Shown: positions 51,966 through 59,941 of the stretch, piece by piece
Position numbering within the stretch: position 1 is the first letter of the stretch
Layout of the letters: the number at the start of each line of letters is the position of its first letter
From: Bog-756 sp963704615
Lineage (GTDB): Bacteria; Actinomycetota; Acidimicrobiia; Acidimicrobiales; RAAP-2
NCBI GenBank assembly: GCA_963704615.1
Contig: OY969923.1
Span: 4,030,001 to 4,094,000, forward strand
Length of the DNA stretch: 64,000 nt
Reading direction: 5' to 3'
The notes under the pieces: model-generated
Database searches by the model: none
What the model was told of the DNA's origin: nothing
The model's input: the letters and a program-made list of their open reading frames with translations, nothing else
Program-made: the position numbers and the translations under genes

Positions 51966-52151
51966 ACCCTGAGCGTGACCACTCCGGGTCGGCGTCGTAA
52001 TCGGTCCGGTCAGAGCTTCGAAGCACAGCCGGGTGATCCCGCGGTTCACCAACCAAAGCTGGAACCGTCGAAGGCTACGGCCGCTTTCAAAACTGACCCA
52101 CTACCGATCGATCTCGGTACGTGCTGAGTATGAATACCGCGGGCACGTGGC

Positions 52152-52652
52152 ATGATGATGTCAATGGCAAGAAATGGTCCCAGCACGTCGGAACCAGGAG
52201 ATACAGACCCGGTTGCCGATCTTTCGGGTCCACCTCGACAACTGGACGATATCGGCGAAGAGGAATGCTTCGATCTTCTTCAGAGTCAAGATCTGGGCCG
52301 ACTGGCCATCGTCCATGATGGCCGACCAGAGATCTTCCCCGTGAACTACGCCGTCTCCGGCGGCATCATTGCCATCAGGACAGGGCTGGGAGTGAAGTTG
52401 AACTATGCCTCACTTGCCCACGTGGCGTTCGAGGTCGAGGACATCGACCTCGAAACCCGTGAAGGTTGGGTCGTCGAAGTGCGTGGATTTGCCGAAGAGA
52501 TAACGGACGCAGCCAACCCTTGGGCCGAGAGAGCACGCGACTCCGTGGGTCAACCGTGGGTGACGGGTCCCCACGAGCACTACATCTCAATCACGCACTC
52601 GCAGGTGACAGGTCGGAGGCTTCGCCCTCCGCCCACAGCTCCATACTCTTGA
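52152..52652 (+). CDS. pyridoxamine 5'-phosphate oxidase (PNPOx-like) split-barrel protein 1
   Basis: A 166-residue split-barrel flavin-binding fold of the Pyridox_ox_2 type. DIGEEECFDLLQSQDLGRLA followed by IVHDGRPEIFPVNYAVSGGI is the family opening, and VAFEVEDIDLETREGWVVEV the next strand pair; the ending is ISITHSQVTGRRL. Members bind FMN, F420 or heme, and the substrate is unknown. The N-terminal ~25 residues are disordered. Three more copies lie at 52938, 58190 and 63706. Confidence 0.85.
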   Translation: MMMSMARNGPSTSEPGDTDPVADLSGPPRQLDDIGEEECFDLLQSQDLGRLAIVHDGRPEIFPVNYAVSGGIIAIRTGLGVKLNYASLAHVAFEVEDIDLETREGWVVEVRGFAEEITDAANPWAERARDSVGQPWVTGPHEHYISITHSQVTGRRLRPPPTAPYS

Positions 52653-52937
52653 TTCCCACCCCAGTCACACTCTGCATCGTTTCCTAGTCCTCCGATCTGT
52701 GTCAGTCAGCGTTTGGTCGCCGACCGATCCCTTTGCTGAGAGTGCCGCGAAAGGATTGGCGGTGTAGTGAAGTTGAGCCTCGGTTCGTCAAGCGAGCTGC
52801 AACTGATACAAGCCCGGCGCCCTCGACGGCCTTCGGGTCGACCATGCATAGTTCGCACCCTGTGGTGGCCTGAGGCTGTGGACGACCGCGACCACTGGGG
52901 CAACGGGACGGGTGGAGCGCAATTCAACTGCTGCCTC

Positions 52938-53360
52938 TTACGGGCCATAGTGTCGGATTCGCCGGCCGCTGATCTCATCTACGGAAATTCGAAGCAAGAG
53001 GTCCCGATCTCTGCCCGCCCAGGACGACAATCTCGATCCCCGGGCCTGGTCGAGCTCGACTGGGTCCGTGACTTGGACGCATCGTCCGATGACCAACACG
53101 CTCCATCCCTCGTGATAAACGATGTCCGTTCCGTCGATCTCAAATGCCACGTTGCCAGTGGCAGTGGCGGTCTCGAGCTCGCCACCCCGCCGTGTACAAA
53201 ACAAGATTGCCCTGTCGAAGGCGACATAGTTGACGGGAAGGATCACTGGATGGCCACGCACAACGGTCCCAACTCGACCCAGACTGCCACCCGCAAGCAA
53301 CCGCAGACACTCGGCTTGGTCAAGGCATTCCAAATGGTCGTTGGGTTGAAAGTGGCTCAC
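52938..53360 (-). CDS. PNPOx-like split-barrel protein 2
   Basis: A 140-residue protein of the same family. ECLDQAECLRLLAGGSLGRV followed by GTVVRGHPVILPVNYVAFDR, then VAFEIDGTDIVYHEGWSVLV, and the closing LLRISVDEISGRRI. It is convergent with copy 1 across about 285 bp. In mycobacteria a related gene (Rv3129) belongs to the dormancy (DosR) regulon; that is family knowledge, not shown here. Confidence 0.87.
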   Translation of the reverse strand: MSHFQPNDHLECLDQAECLRLLAGGSLGRVGTVVRGHPVILPVNYVAFDRAILFCTRRGGELETATATGNVAFEIDGTDIVYHEGWSVLVIGRCVQVTDPVELDQARGSRLSSWAGRDRDLLLRISVDEISGRRIRHYGP

Positions 53361-53620
53361 GATGCCAGGATCTGTCTGCTGGCTCTGCGCATTCGAAGCG
53401 AACCGAGCACCTTGCCATCATCACCGTCAACTCCTGTCGATACGACTCCCGTAGTGCTGCTACGCCGGTGGATTGCTCGAGACACATCGCCACTCATCGG
53501 ACTCCTTGTTGATCGACTCTGCACTACCTGCTGTGACAGACCCCGCCCGACCCGCACTGGTGGCGGGTCGGGCGATGGTCGGACGACTAAGTGATGTGAG
53601 GTGCTGCGTGCAACGGAGGC

Positions 53621-54244
53621 TCAGGCAGGAGCGAGAGATCCCCGACTGACGTGAGTGGTGTGGGTCACCATCTCTTCGGCTTCGTCCGTGCGGCGTGCGT
53701 GCCAGAGGCCGAACGCCACGAGGATTGCCATCAGGCCGGCGAGGACGAAGGCCGAGATCCCCGCGATGAGTGCGATGGTGGCAAAGGTCCCAAATGCGTA
53801 GGCCTCGAGCAACAGACCCCGGAGCGTGGTGCCCTGAAACACGGTCTGCACCTTGGCCTCCGCCGCGGTGTAGGCGACAGACCCCTTGGGCAGTGCCATG
53901 GCAGCAGCACTCAGCTGGGCATAGGTCTTGCCTCCACCGATCTCGGCGAGGTGCACGGCGATGAAGTCGTTGGCATAGACCTCAGCCTGTTGTCCGGTCA
54001 CCAGTGGCTGCCCGGCGTACGTGGAGACCGTGCCAACCATGGAGGGAGTGATCTCACTGCCCGCCACGGGGTGGGCGAAGGCCGCCGTTGTCGGGAAGAC
54101 GATCTGCTGCTCAGCCAGCTGGTTGTGCACGTTGGAATTGGCGAAGCTATAGCCCCACATGAGGAGGCCACCTGCCACCACCAAGACGACCACCATCAAT
54201 ATTCCACCGGCGCTGGCCAGGACATCAAATACCTTGCGTTGCAT
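53621..54244 (-). CDS. two-helix membrane protein with outer domain
   Basis: A 207-residue protein: N-terminal helix (GGILMVVVLVVAGGLLMWGY), about 110 extracytoplasmic residues (NDFIAVHLAEIGGGKTYAQL, AKVQTVFQGTTLRGLLLEAY), then a second helix (FATIALIAGISAFVLAGLMA) and a short tail. The overall layout (helix, outer domain, helix) recalls the cytochrome b-associated protein at 45154, but no sequence family is recognised. Function unknown. Confidence 0.6.
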   Translation of the reverse strand: MQRKVFDVLASAGGILMVVVLVVAGGLLMWGYSFANSNVHNQLAEQQIVFPTTAAFAHPVAGSEITPSMVGTVSTYAGQPLVTGQQAEVYANDFIAVHLAEIGGGKTYAQLSAAAMALPKGSVAYTAAEAKVQTVFQGTTLRGLLLEAYAFGTFATIALIAGISAFVLAGLMAILVAFGLWHARRTDEAEEMVTHTTHVSRGSLAPA

Positions 54245-54698
54245 TGTCTTGCTCCTTCTCCGATCGAACCCTCCGAATGAGGAGCTCTACTAACCATGGT
54301 GACCTCCGAGTGAGGTGCCAAATAGGGCCGAACGTCACTTCGGGCCCCGTTCCCGGGCCTTGGACAGGGGAACTGGCCGAATCAGACGCGCCCGAGGCCA
54401 TCGGCGCCACAGGTGACCGTCCTCGATGATGAGGGCTGGCGCGGTGGAGTTCGCCCCTATTCAGGTCGGGCTGCTACAACCGAGACCCATCGATCGAGGG
54501 TCGCCAACGCGACGACCTAGGAGGCGCAAGATGACCGGCACTCGATCCACGTTCTCGCCACACTGCTTCGACTCCTCGAGACCACCTCGTTCCGAAGAGG
54601 TCGGACCTGGATCTCGGGATTCTCTTGGCCGGGCCCTTCGGCCGAGGCGCTGATTCGCCTACATGCGAACCAGTCGGTGACAATACTGAAATCTCCTC
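54245..54698. other. 454-bp region without a clear gene
   Basis: This lies between the promoter side of the two-helix membrane protein and the 3' end of the next gene. A stem (CTTGGCCG with CGGCCGAG around a short loop, 54623-54646) could end transcription of the gene at 54699. No protein-like frame was found. Confidence 0.35.
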
Positions 54699-55301
54699 TT
54701 AGGCCACACCGTGAGTGCCCGCTCGTCGCAGGACGCCAACGATTCTGTCCATAATGGATTCTGGCGTGACCTCGAAAAGAGTCCATGGAGACGTGGCGCG
54801 GCTGGTCCCCTGATTTTCGACCATGTCACCCTCCCAGACATTGATCCGTCTGTTCGTTGCGTCAGCATCGAGTTGCAGAAAGGGGTTCAGATCCTGGCGA
54901 GGGTTCGCTACCTCACCTTGCATCGACATCCAGAGGGTCACCCGCGGCTTGTGCAAAACGTCCAAGTGGTGCTCCTCGATTACGCCACCACCGCCATCGT
55001 TTCTGAGGCGTTCAATTGCCGTCTCCATTGTCGGTCGTATAACCGAGTCCGTGATGTCTTGAAACTCCTTGAGGAAATGTTCCCTCTCGACCTCGAGGTG
55101 AGCCTCCTCCTCAGCAGACTCTTGGCGCAGATGGGACCACTGATCGACGATCTGGTCGATCTGTCGTAGCGAATCCTCATCCACCGTGGGGTGTGCACTA
55201 CCGCCGGAGGACCCCACCTGCCCCTCATTAGGCTGGGCCGCTACACCTTCTGCGGCATCAGAGGATTCGTGGTCATGGTCGGGTCCATTGATCTCGCTCA
55301 T
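54699..55301 (-). CDS. hypothetical protein, acidic N-terminus and coiled coil
   Basis: A 200-residue protein starting at ATG 55301 with GGAGGA upstream. The first ~45 residues are acidic and disordered. About 50-110 (LRQIDQIVDQWSHLRQESAE, EEEAHLEVEREHFLKEFQDI) form a long predicted coiled coil. The rest contains RVTLWMSMQGEVANPRQDLN and ends in a helix (DRIVGVLRRAGTHGVA). No domain is recognised and no membrane segment is present. Confidence 0.6.
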   Translation of the reverse strand: MSEINGPDHDHESSDAAEGVAAQPNEGQVGSSGGSAHPTVDEDSLRQIDQIVDQWSHLRQESAEEEAHLEVEREHFLKEFQDITDSVIRPTMETAIERLRNDGGGGVIEEHHLDVLHKPRVTLWMSMQGEVANPRQDLNPFLQLDADATNRRINVWEGDMVENQGTSRATSPWTLFEVTPESIMDRIVGVLRRAGTHGVA

Positions 55302-55397
55302 GGGGTCCGTTCCTCCTGGCTCTTGAGCATCAAGGCCGCCGAGACTCTTTGTGTTTCCAGTTCTCTCGCGGCACTCAGGATACGACAACCGTTCACC

Positions 55398-56990
55398 TCA
55401 CTCGTCATGAACACGACTCCCCTGGTTTGGGAGTAGCACTAGTACTAAGAGGGCGGCCAGTGCCACCACCACAGTGGCGATTACGAGAGCCAGATCCATA
55501 CCCGACACGAACGCCTGGCGAGCCAGTACTGCGAGCACCTTGCCCTGCCTCTCCGGAGCATGCTGAGCAACAGCCAGCGCTGCCCCCACAGAGCTCTCGA
55601 TGAGCCTCTGGACCGAGGCGGAGACGCCGGCATGAGTGATGGCTGGTGCCAGAAGGTGTTGGTAGCGCAGAGTCAGCGCTGTGCCCAGAACGCCGACTCC
55701 GAGGGCTCCACCAATCTGCATCGCGGTGTCGTTGGTGGCCGAGCCGACTCCGGCCTCTTCGATGGGGAGGGACCCCATCACCGACTCGGTACAGGGGGCC
55801 AGGGCGAGAGCAACTCCGATTCCAAGCACCACAAATGGACCGATGCAATCGCTGTAGGTTCCAGCCAACGTGGTTCGTGACAATACGCCAAGTCCCACAG
55901 CGATCAAAGCCAACCCCGAGCCGACGACGAACTTGGTGCCGACCCTACGGGCCACTACCACCGATAGCGGCGCAATGAGGAGAAGCGCCAGGGCCACTGG
56001 GGCAATCCGCACGCCAGCTTCGAGGGCGCTGAAGCCGAGGACGAATTGCAGGTACTGGGTCATGAGGAAGAACAGCCCCAGAAGGGCGAAGAGCACGAGG
56101 GCCAAAGCAGCGATGGCTGCGCTGTAACGACGGTTGGAGAAGAAGCGCAACGGCAGCATGGGATGGTCGATGCGCCGCTCCCAAACAACGAAAAGGGCGA
56201 TTGTCAGAGACGCTCCCGCCAGCGCGCCAATGATCAGTGGTGAGGACCAGCCCCGGCCCGGGGCTTCGATAATCCCCCAGAGCAACAGCCCAAGCCCGAG
56301 AATGGACAATCCGGCACCGACCGGGTCGGGGCGGGTTGAGGACGGGTTCTTCGAGTTGGGCACCAACCAGACCGCAGCGACCAGCCCGATGAGGGCAATA
56401 GGGACATTGACCAGGAAGACCGATCCCCACCAGAAATGGGCCAACAGAAATCCGCCCAAGATCGGACCGAAAGCGACCCCGAGCCCGGTTGTGCCTGACC
56501 AGATCCCAATGGCTCGAATCCGGTCTCGCTCCGCGGTGAAGACATTGGTCAGGATCGAGAGGGTGCACGGCATGAGGGCGGCGGCCCCGACCCCCATCAC
56601 CGCACGAGCCAGCGTCAGGCGGTCGGGACTCCCCGACCAGGCGGCGAATGCCGATCCGCAACCGAAGACGACCAGCCCGGCCATGAACACCCATTTGCGG
56701 CCTACCCGATCCCCAAGCGCCCCGAGTGAGAGCAAGAGACCAGCAAAGACCACGGCATACGCGTCGACCATCCACTGCAACTGGCTGGAGCTGGCCCCGA
56801 TGCTTCGTACGATGGACGGGAGCGCCACGTTGAGAACCGTGTTGTCCAGGCTGATCAGGAGCAAGGTGACGCACAGCACTGAGAGCGTGGCCCAGCGGCG
56901 TCGGGCGCTGGGCAGTCGCGGCGTAGACACGTGGTCCAGACGCGCTGCATTGCTCGCTATCAGACTGTCGTCAAACTGATGGGTCCTCAC
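55398..56990 (-). CDS. MFS transporter, DHA2 (EmrB/QacA) family
   Basis: A protein of about 530 residues with 14 predicted helices. WATLSVLCVTLLLISLDNTV is helix 1 with the LDNTVLNVALPSIVRSIG motif, GALGDRVGRKWVFMAGLVVF is motif A, and GIWSGTTGLGVAFGPILGGF is motif C. It is a paralogue of the exporter at 3422. The frame extends to TTG 57011; GTG 56990 is used as a better-supported start, but the choice is uncertain. Substrate unknown; it lies about 100 bp from the stress protein gene on the same strand. Confidence 0.9.
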   Translation of the reverse strand: MRTHQFDDSLIASNAARLDHVSTPRLPSARRRWATLSVLCVTLLLISLDNTVLNVALPSIVRSIGASSSQLQWMVDAYAVVFAGLLLSLGALGDRVGRKWVFMAGLVVFGCGSAFAAWSGSPDRLTLARAVMGVGAAALMPCTLSILTNVFTAERDRIRAIGIWSGTTGLGVAFGPILGGFLLAHFWWGSVFLVNVPIALIGLVAAVWLVPNSKNPSSTRPDPVGAGLSILGLGLLLWGIIEAPGRGWSSPLIIGALAGASLTIALFVVWERRIDHPMLPLRFFSNRRYSAAIAALALVLFALLGLFFLMTQYLQFVLGFSALEAGVRIAPVALALLLIAPLSVVVARRVGTKFVVGSGLALIAVGLGVLSRTTLAGTYSDCIGPFVVLGIGVALALAPCTESVMGSLPIEEAGVGSATNDTAMQIGGALGVGVLGTALTLRYQHLLAPAITHAGVSASVQRLIESSVGAALAVAQHAPERQGKVLAVLARQAFVSGMDLALVIATVVVALAALLVLVLLPNQGSRVHDE

Positions 56991-57093
56991 AAGACCAGAT
57001 TCCCTCTTCAATTCGGGTCAACGCTACGCATCGCGTGGCTCGGGTAGTACACGGAGACGAACGGCTCAAACACCGACGACCTCACCGAACCAG

Positions 57094-58002
57094 TCACTCT
57101 CCTCGCACTACCACGACGGAGCTATGGGCGTGGGTGGCCAGGTGGTGACTCACCGATCCCAAGAGCAGGCCCCGGAAAGCACCGAGACCCCTCGACCCGA
57201 CGACCAGGAGGTCGGCGCTCCGACTGGCATTCACGAGGGCTACTGCGGGCGGGTCTTCACAGGTCTCGCCCTTGGTGACCACATGCGGCGCCACTTGAGC
57301 GACGCGGACCACGGCATCATGGACAACCTGCTCTGCGGCCTCAGGCACCCCGACGGCAGCGGCGAAGACGAAGCCGGAAGTCCCGGGGAACACCCACGAT
57401 CCCACCACCTCGAGCAGGGCACCGGTCCGAGACGCCTCGATGGCGGCCCAGTCGAGCGCCATGTTCGATTCATCGGAGCCGTCGACTCCGACGACGATCT
57501 TCTGGGGGTTCGTCTCCGAGATATCGGCCTCGGCGTCATCGGAACTACGAATGATCGCCACAGAGCATGGCGCGTGGGTCAGACAGTGCTGACCGACCGA
57601 TCCGAACAGTAAGCCCCGGAATCCGCCGAAGCCGCGCGACCCGACGACGAGGAGGTCAGCACCTCTGCTTGCCTCGATGAGGGAATGTGCGGCTGGTTCC
57701 TTGCAGAGTAGATGCTTGATGGTCACCGCTGGGTACCGGTCGGCGACACTCAGCGCTGCTTGTTCCACAACGAGCTGCGCATCTTCCTCGTTGAGAACGT
57801 CGCCGCCGAATCCACCGGAGACCCACGCCCCCACGATGGTCAGTTCGGCTCCGCTTCGCTCGGCCTCGGCCCCCGCCCAGTCAAGTGCCCGCGAAGCACC
57901 CGGGGAGCCGTCCATGCCAACCACGATGCGGGTAGTCACGCGGCCATCACCAGAAACGGCGTGGTCCGTTTGTCCTACCTCGGTTCCCTGGATCTCAGCC
58001 AT
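57094..58002 (-). CDS. universal stress protein, tandem UspA
   Basis: A 302-residue protein of two Usp domains. Each begins with a strand and an Asp-containing loop (RIVVGMDGSPGASRALDWAG; KIVVGVDGSDESNMALDWAA) and ends with the ATP loop (VVGSRGFGGFRGLLFGSVGQ; VVGSRGLGAFRGLLLGSVSH), the G-x2-G-x9-G(S/T) pattern. Both keep the ATP-binding residues. In mycobacteria, tandem Usp proteins (Rv2623-type) are dormancy-induced and slow growth. The intergenic region shared with the PNPOx gene carries GGACTTTTGGCCC-like sequence. Confidence 0.95.
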   Translation of the reverse strand: MAEIQGTEVGQTDHAVSGDGRVTTRIVVGMDGSPGASRALDWAGAEAERSGAELTIVGAWVSGGFGGDVLNEEDAQLVVEQAALSVADRYPAVTIKHLLCKEPAAHSLIEASRGADLLVVGSRGFGGFRGLLFGSVGQHCLTHAPCSVAIIRSSDDAEADISETNPQKIVVGVDGSDESNMALDWAAIEASRTGALLEVVGSWVFPGTSGFVFAAAVGVPEAAEQVVHDAVVRVAQVAPHVVTKGETCEDPPAVALVNASRSADLLVVGSRGLGAFRGLLLGSVSHHLATHAHSSVVVVRGE

Positions 58003-58078
58003 CGATCATCTCCCTCAGGCTCGCTCTCTCCCCGTAGTGGTCCTCAGTCATTGTGGAGGAGGAGGGAGGTTGTCGGCA

Positions 58079-58093
58079 GGGCCAAAAGTCCAT
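58079..58093 (-). promoter_or_regulatory. GGACTTTTGGCCC element between Usp and PNPOx genes
   Basis: Read on the minus strand as ATGGACTTTTGGCCC, 77 bp upstream of the Usp start and about 100 bp from the PNPOx start. It shares GGACTTTTGGC with the element at 47166. It resembles one half of a DosR/DevR box; regulator identity is unknown. Confidence 0.4.
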
Positions 58094-58189
58094 GCCTGGA
58101 CGGGGATCGCGGAAGATCTCTGCTGCGCACCCCTGTCCAGGCCGGTCAGGGCAAGCATCGCTACCACGTGGGTCAAATGGCCCTAGTTC

Positions 58190-58642
58190 ATGGTCCGCAT
58201 CGGTGCCAGGCTTGGCTCTATGTGGATAGATGCCAAGGGCTCAACCGTGCTTCCGGCTCCCGAGTGCAGGCGATTGCTGGCTCTTGCGGCCAAGGAGGGG
58301 CGGGTTGGGCGCCTTGGGATTGCGACCGACCAAGCCCCGGTGGTCATTCCCGTCAACTTCACCCTGGATGGAGGTCTCGTCTTAGCCCGGGTGGGCACGG
58401 GCTACCTCTCGCAGGCTGCGGCCGGCCAGCTGGTGGCGTTCGAAGTCGACAAAGTCGACCAAGGAGCAGGAAGCGCGTGGAGTGTCCTGGTCCGTGGTTT
58501 GGCAACCCTGGTCGAGACCCCGACCGAGTCCGAGCTCGGCGCGGCGGCCGAGCCGCTCGTCCCGGAGCCGGGGGACATGGTGCTGACCGTTCGCCCGGAC
58601 ATACTGACCGGTCGCCGCTTCAATATCCGACCCACAATCTAG
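58190..58642 (+). CDS. PNPOx-like split-barrel protein 3
   Basis: A 150-residue protein. STVLPAPECRRLLALAAKEG followed by RVGRLGIATDQAPVVIPVNF is the family opening, then AFEVDKVDQGAGSAWSVLVR, and it ends with PDILTGRRFNIRP. ATG 58190 lacks a ribosome site; ATG 58220 (MWIDAKG) is an alternative that would put the GGCCCTAGTT sequence in the promoter. It is divergent from the stress protein gene, so the two are probably co-regulated. Confidence 0.85.
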   Translation: MVRIGARLGSMWIDAKGSTVLPAPECRRLLALAAKEGRVGRLGIATDQAPVVIPVNFTLDGGLVLARVGTGYLSQAAAGQLVAFEVDKVDQGAGSAWSVLVRGLATLVETPTESELGAAAEPLVPEPGDMVLTVRPDILTGRRFNIRPTI

Positions 58643-58755
58643 CGCCGTATCGATAGTGAGACGAGGTGTGGAGGAGCCCGCTCCGGATCGTTCAGGGCTA
58701 CTTCGAGGCGACTCCGTTCGCCACGGGTTTTTGTTCCGTGGCGTTCGCTAGTGGC

Positions 58756-59850
58756 CTATGCCAGCACCATCCGAACATGACGGGCAATCTCGAGATCCTC
58801 GCGGGCATGGACGACGAGGACGCCCGGTGTGGTTCCTTCGGGAGATATCAGACGATCGCCCTCCCCAAAATAATTGCTCGGATCGTCCAGTCCGATCTGA
58901 AGGAATGCGAGTCCGGTGCAGGTATCAGCCCGCAGGAGAGGGGTAGCTTCGCCCGCCCCTCCCGTGAAGACCAACCCGTCGATCCCGCCCATTGCCGCGC
59001 ACATGGCGGCCACACTGGTCTGGATTCGATACACGTATACTTCGTACGCAAGTCGGGCGCCAGGGTTCCCGGCGCCCATGGCGGAGATCACGCGCCGGAG
59101 ATCACCCGACCCTCCCGAGAGCCCTCGCAGCCCCGACTCGTGCTCCAGCGCCTGTTGGACTTCATCGACCGACAGACCTCCGTGATGCTGAACCCACAGA
59201 ATGATCCCGGGGTCGACGCTGCCCGAGCGTGTTGCCATGACCAAACCCTCCAGGGGCGTGAACCCCATCGTGGTGTCCACCGAGCGACCGAAGGCCACCG
59301 CAGCCAACGACCCACCGGCACCGAGGTGGGCTGTGACCAGGCGCAACTGTTCAGCCGACCGGCCCAGGAGCTCCCCCGCCCGCCGGCTGGCCCAGGCGTG
59401 GCTGAGCCCATGAAAGCCGTAGCGCCGGATGCCCCAACGCTCACGCCAAGACAGCGGTATTGCATACGTCGATGCCTTGGCCGGCATGGTGGCATGGAAG
59501 GCCGTGTCGAAACAGGCAATCTGGGGCAAGTCGGGTCGCAAGGATCGCAAGGCGTTGATGGCGGCAAGACCCTGCGGATTGTGCAGGGGAGCCAGATCGG
59601 TGAGACTCTTGAGGGTTGCGTCACTTCGATCGTCGAGGAGCACCGGATCGACGAACGAGGAACCACCGTGGACTATACGATGGCCGACCGCGCCGACCTC
59701 GGAATTGTCGTCGAGAAATGTGCTCAGGACTCCCTCCAGTTCCGAAGGTTGCGGTCGCGGAAGATCACTCGAAGCCAACAGTTCGTCTGCGTCGTCCAAC
59801 AAGCTCAACTTCAAGCTGCTGGATCCGGCGTTGATGACAAGAATGCGCAC
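58756..59850 (-). CDS. ackA: acetate kinase
   Basis: A 364-residue enzyme that makes ATP and acetate from acetyl phosphate. RILVINAGSSSLKLSLLD is the first phosphate loop, GHRIVHGG and CFDTAFHATMPAKASTYAIP the acetate pocket, and RYGFHGLSHAWASRRAGELL the conserved RYGFHG block. HLGAGGSLAAVAFGRSVDTT and GLVFTGGAGEATPLL are the adenosine and closing motifs. It is slightly shorter than the usual ~400 but complete. It is divergent from the phosphoketolase gene, whose product is its substrate, so the pair makes ATP from pentose phosphates. Confidence 0.95.
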   Translation of the reverse strand: MRILVINAGSSSLKLSLLDDADELLASSDLPRPQPSELEGVLSTFLDDNSEVGAVGHRIVHGGSSFVDPVLLDDRSDATLKSLTDLAPLHNPQGLAAINALRSLRPDLPQIACFDTAFHATMPAKASTYAIPLSWRERWGIRRYGFHGLSHAWASRRAGELLGRSAEQLRLVTAHLGAGGSLAAVAFGRSVDTTMGFTPLEGLVMATRSGSVDPGIILWVQHHGGLSVDEVQQALEHESGLRGLSGGSGDLRRVISAMGAGNPGARLAYEVYVYRIQTSVAAMCAAMGGIDGLVFTGGAGEATPLLRADTCTGLAFLQIGLDDPSNYFGEGDRLISPEGTTPGVLVVHAREDLEIARHVRMVLA

Positions 59851-59941
59851 CTGCCCACCTTGCCAGATCGAGTCCCGGAGAGTGGCGAAATGAGGACAGC
59901 ATGATCAGACCACAAAGCTCGATCTGTCTAAGGAGGGGCCG

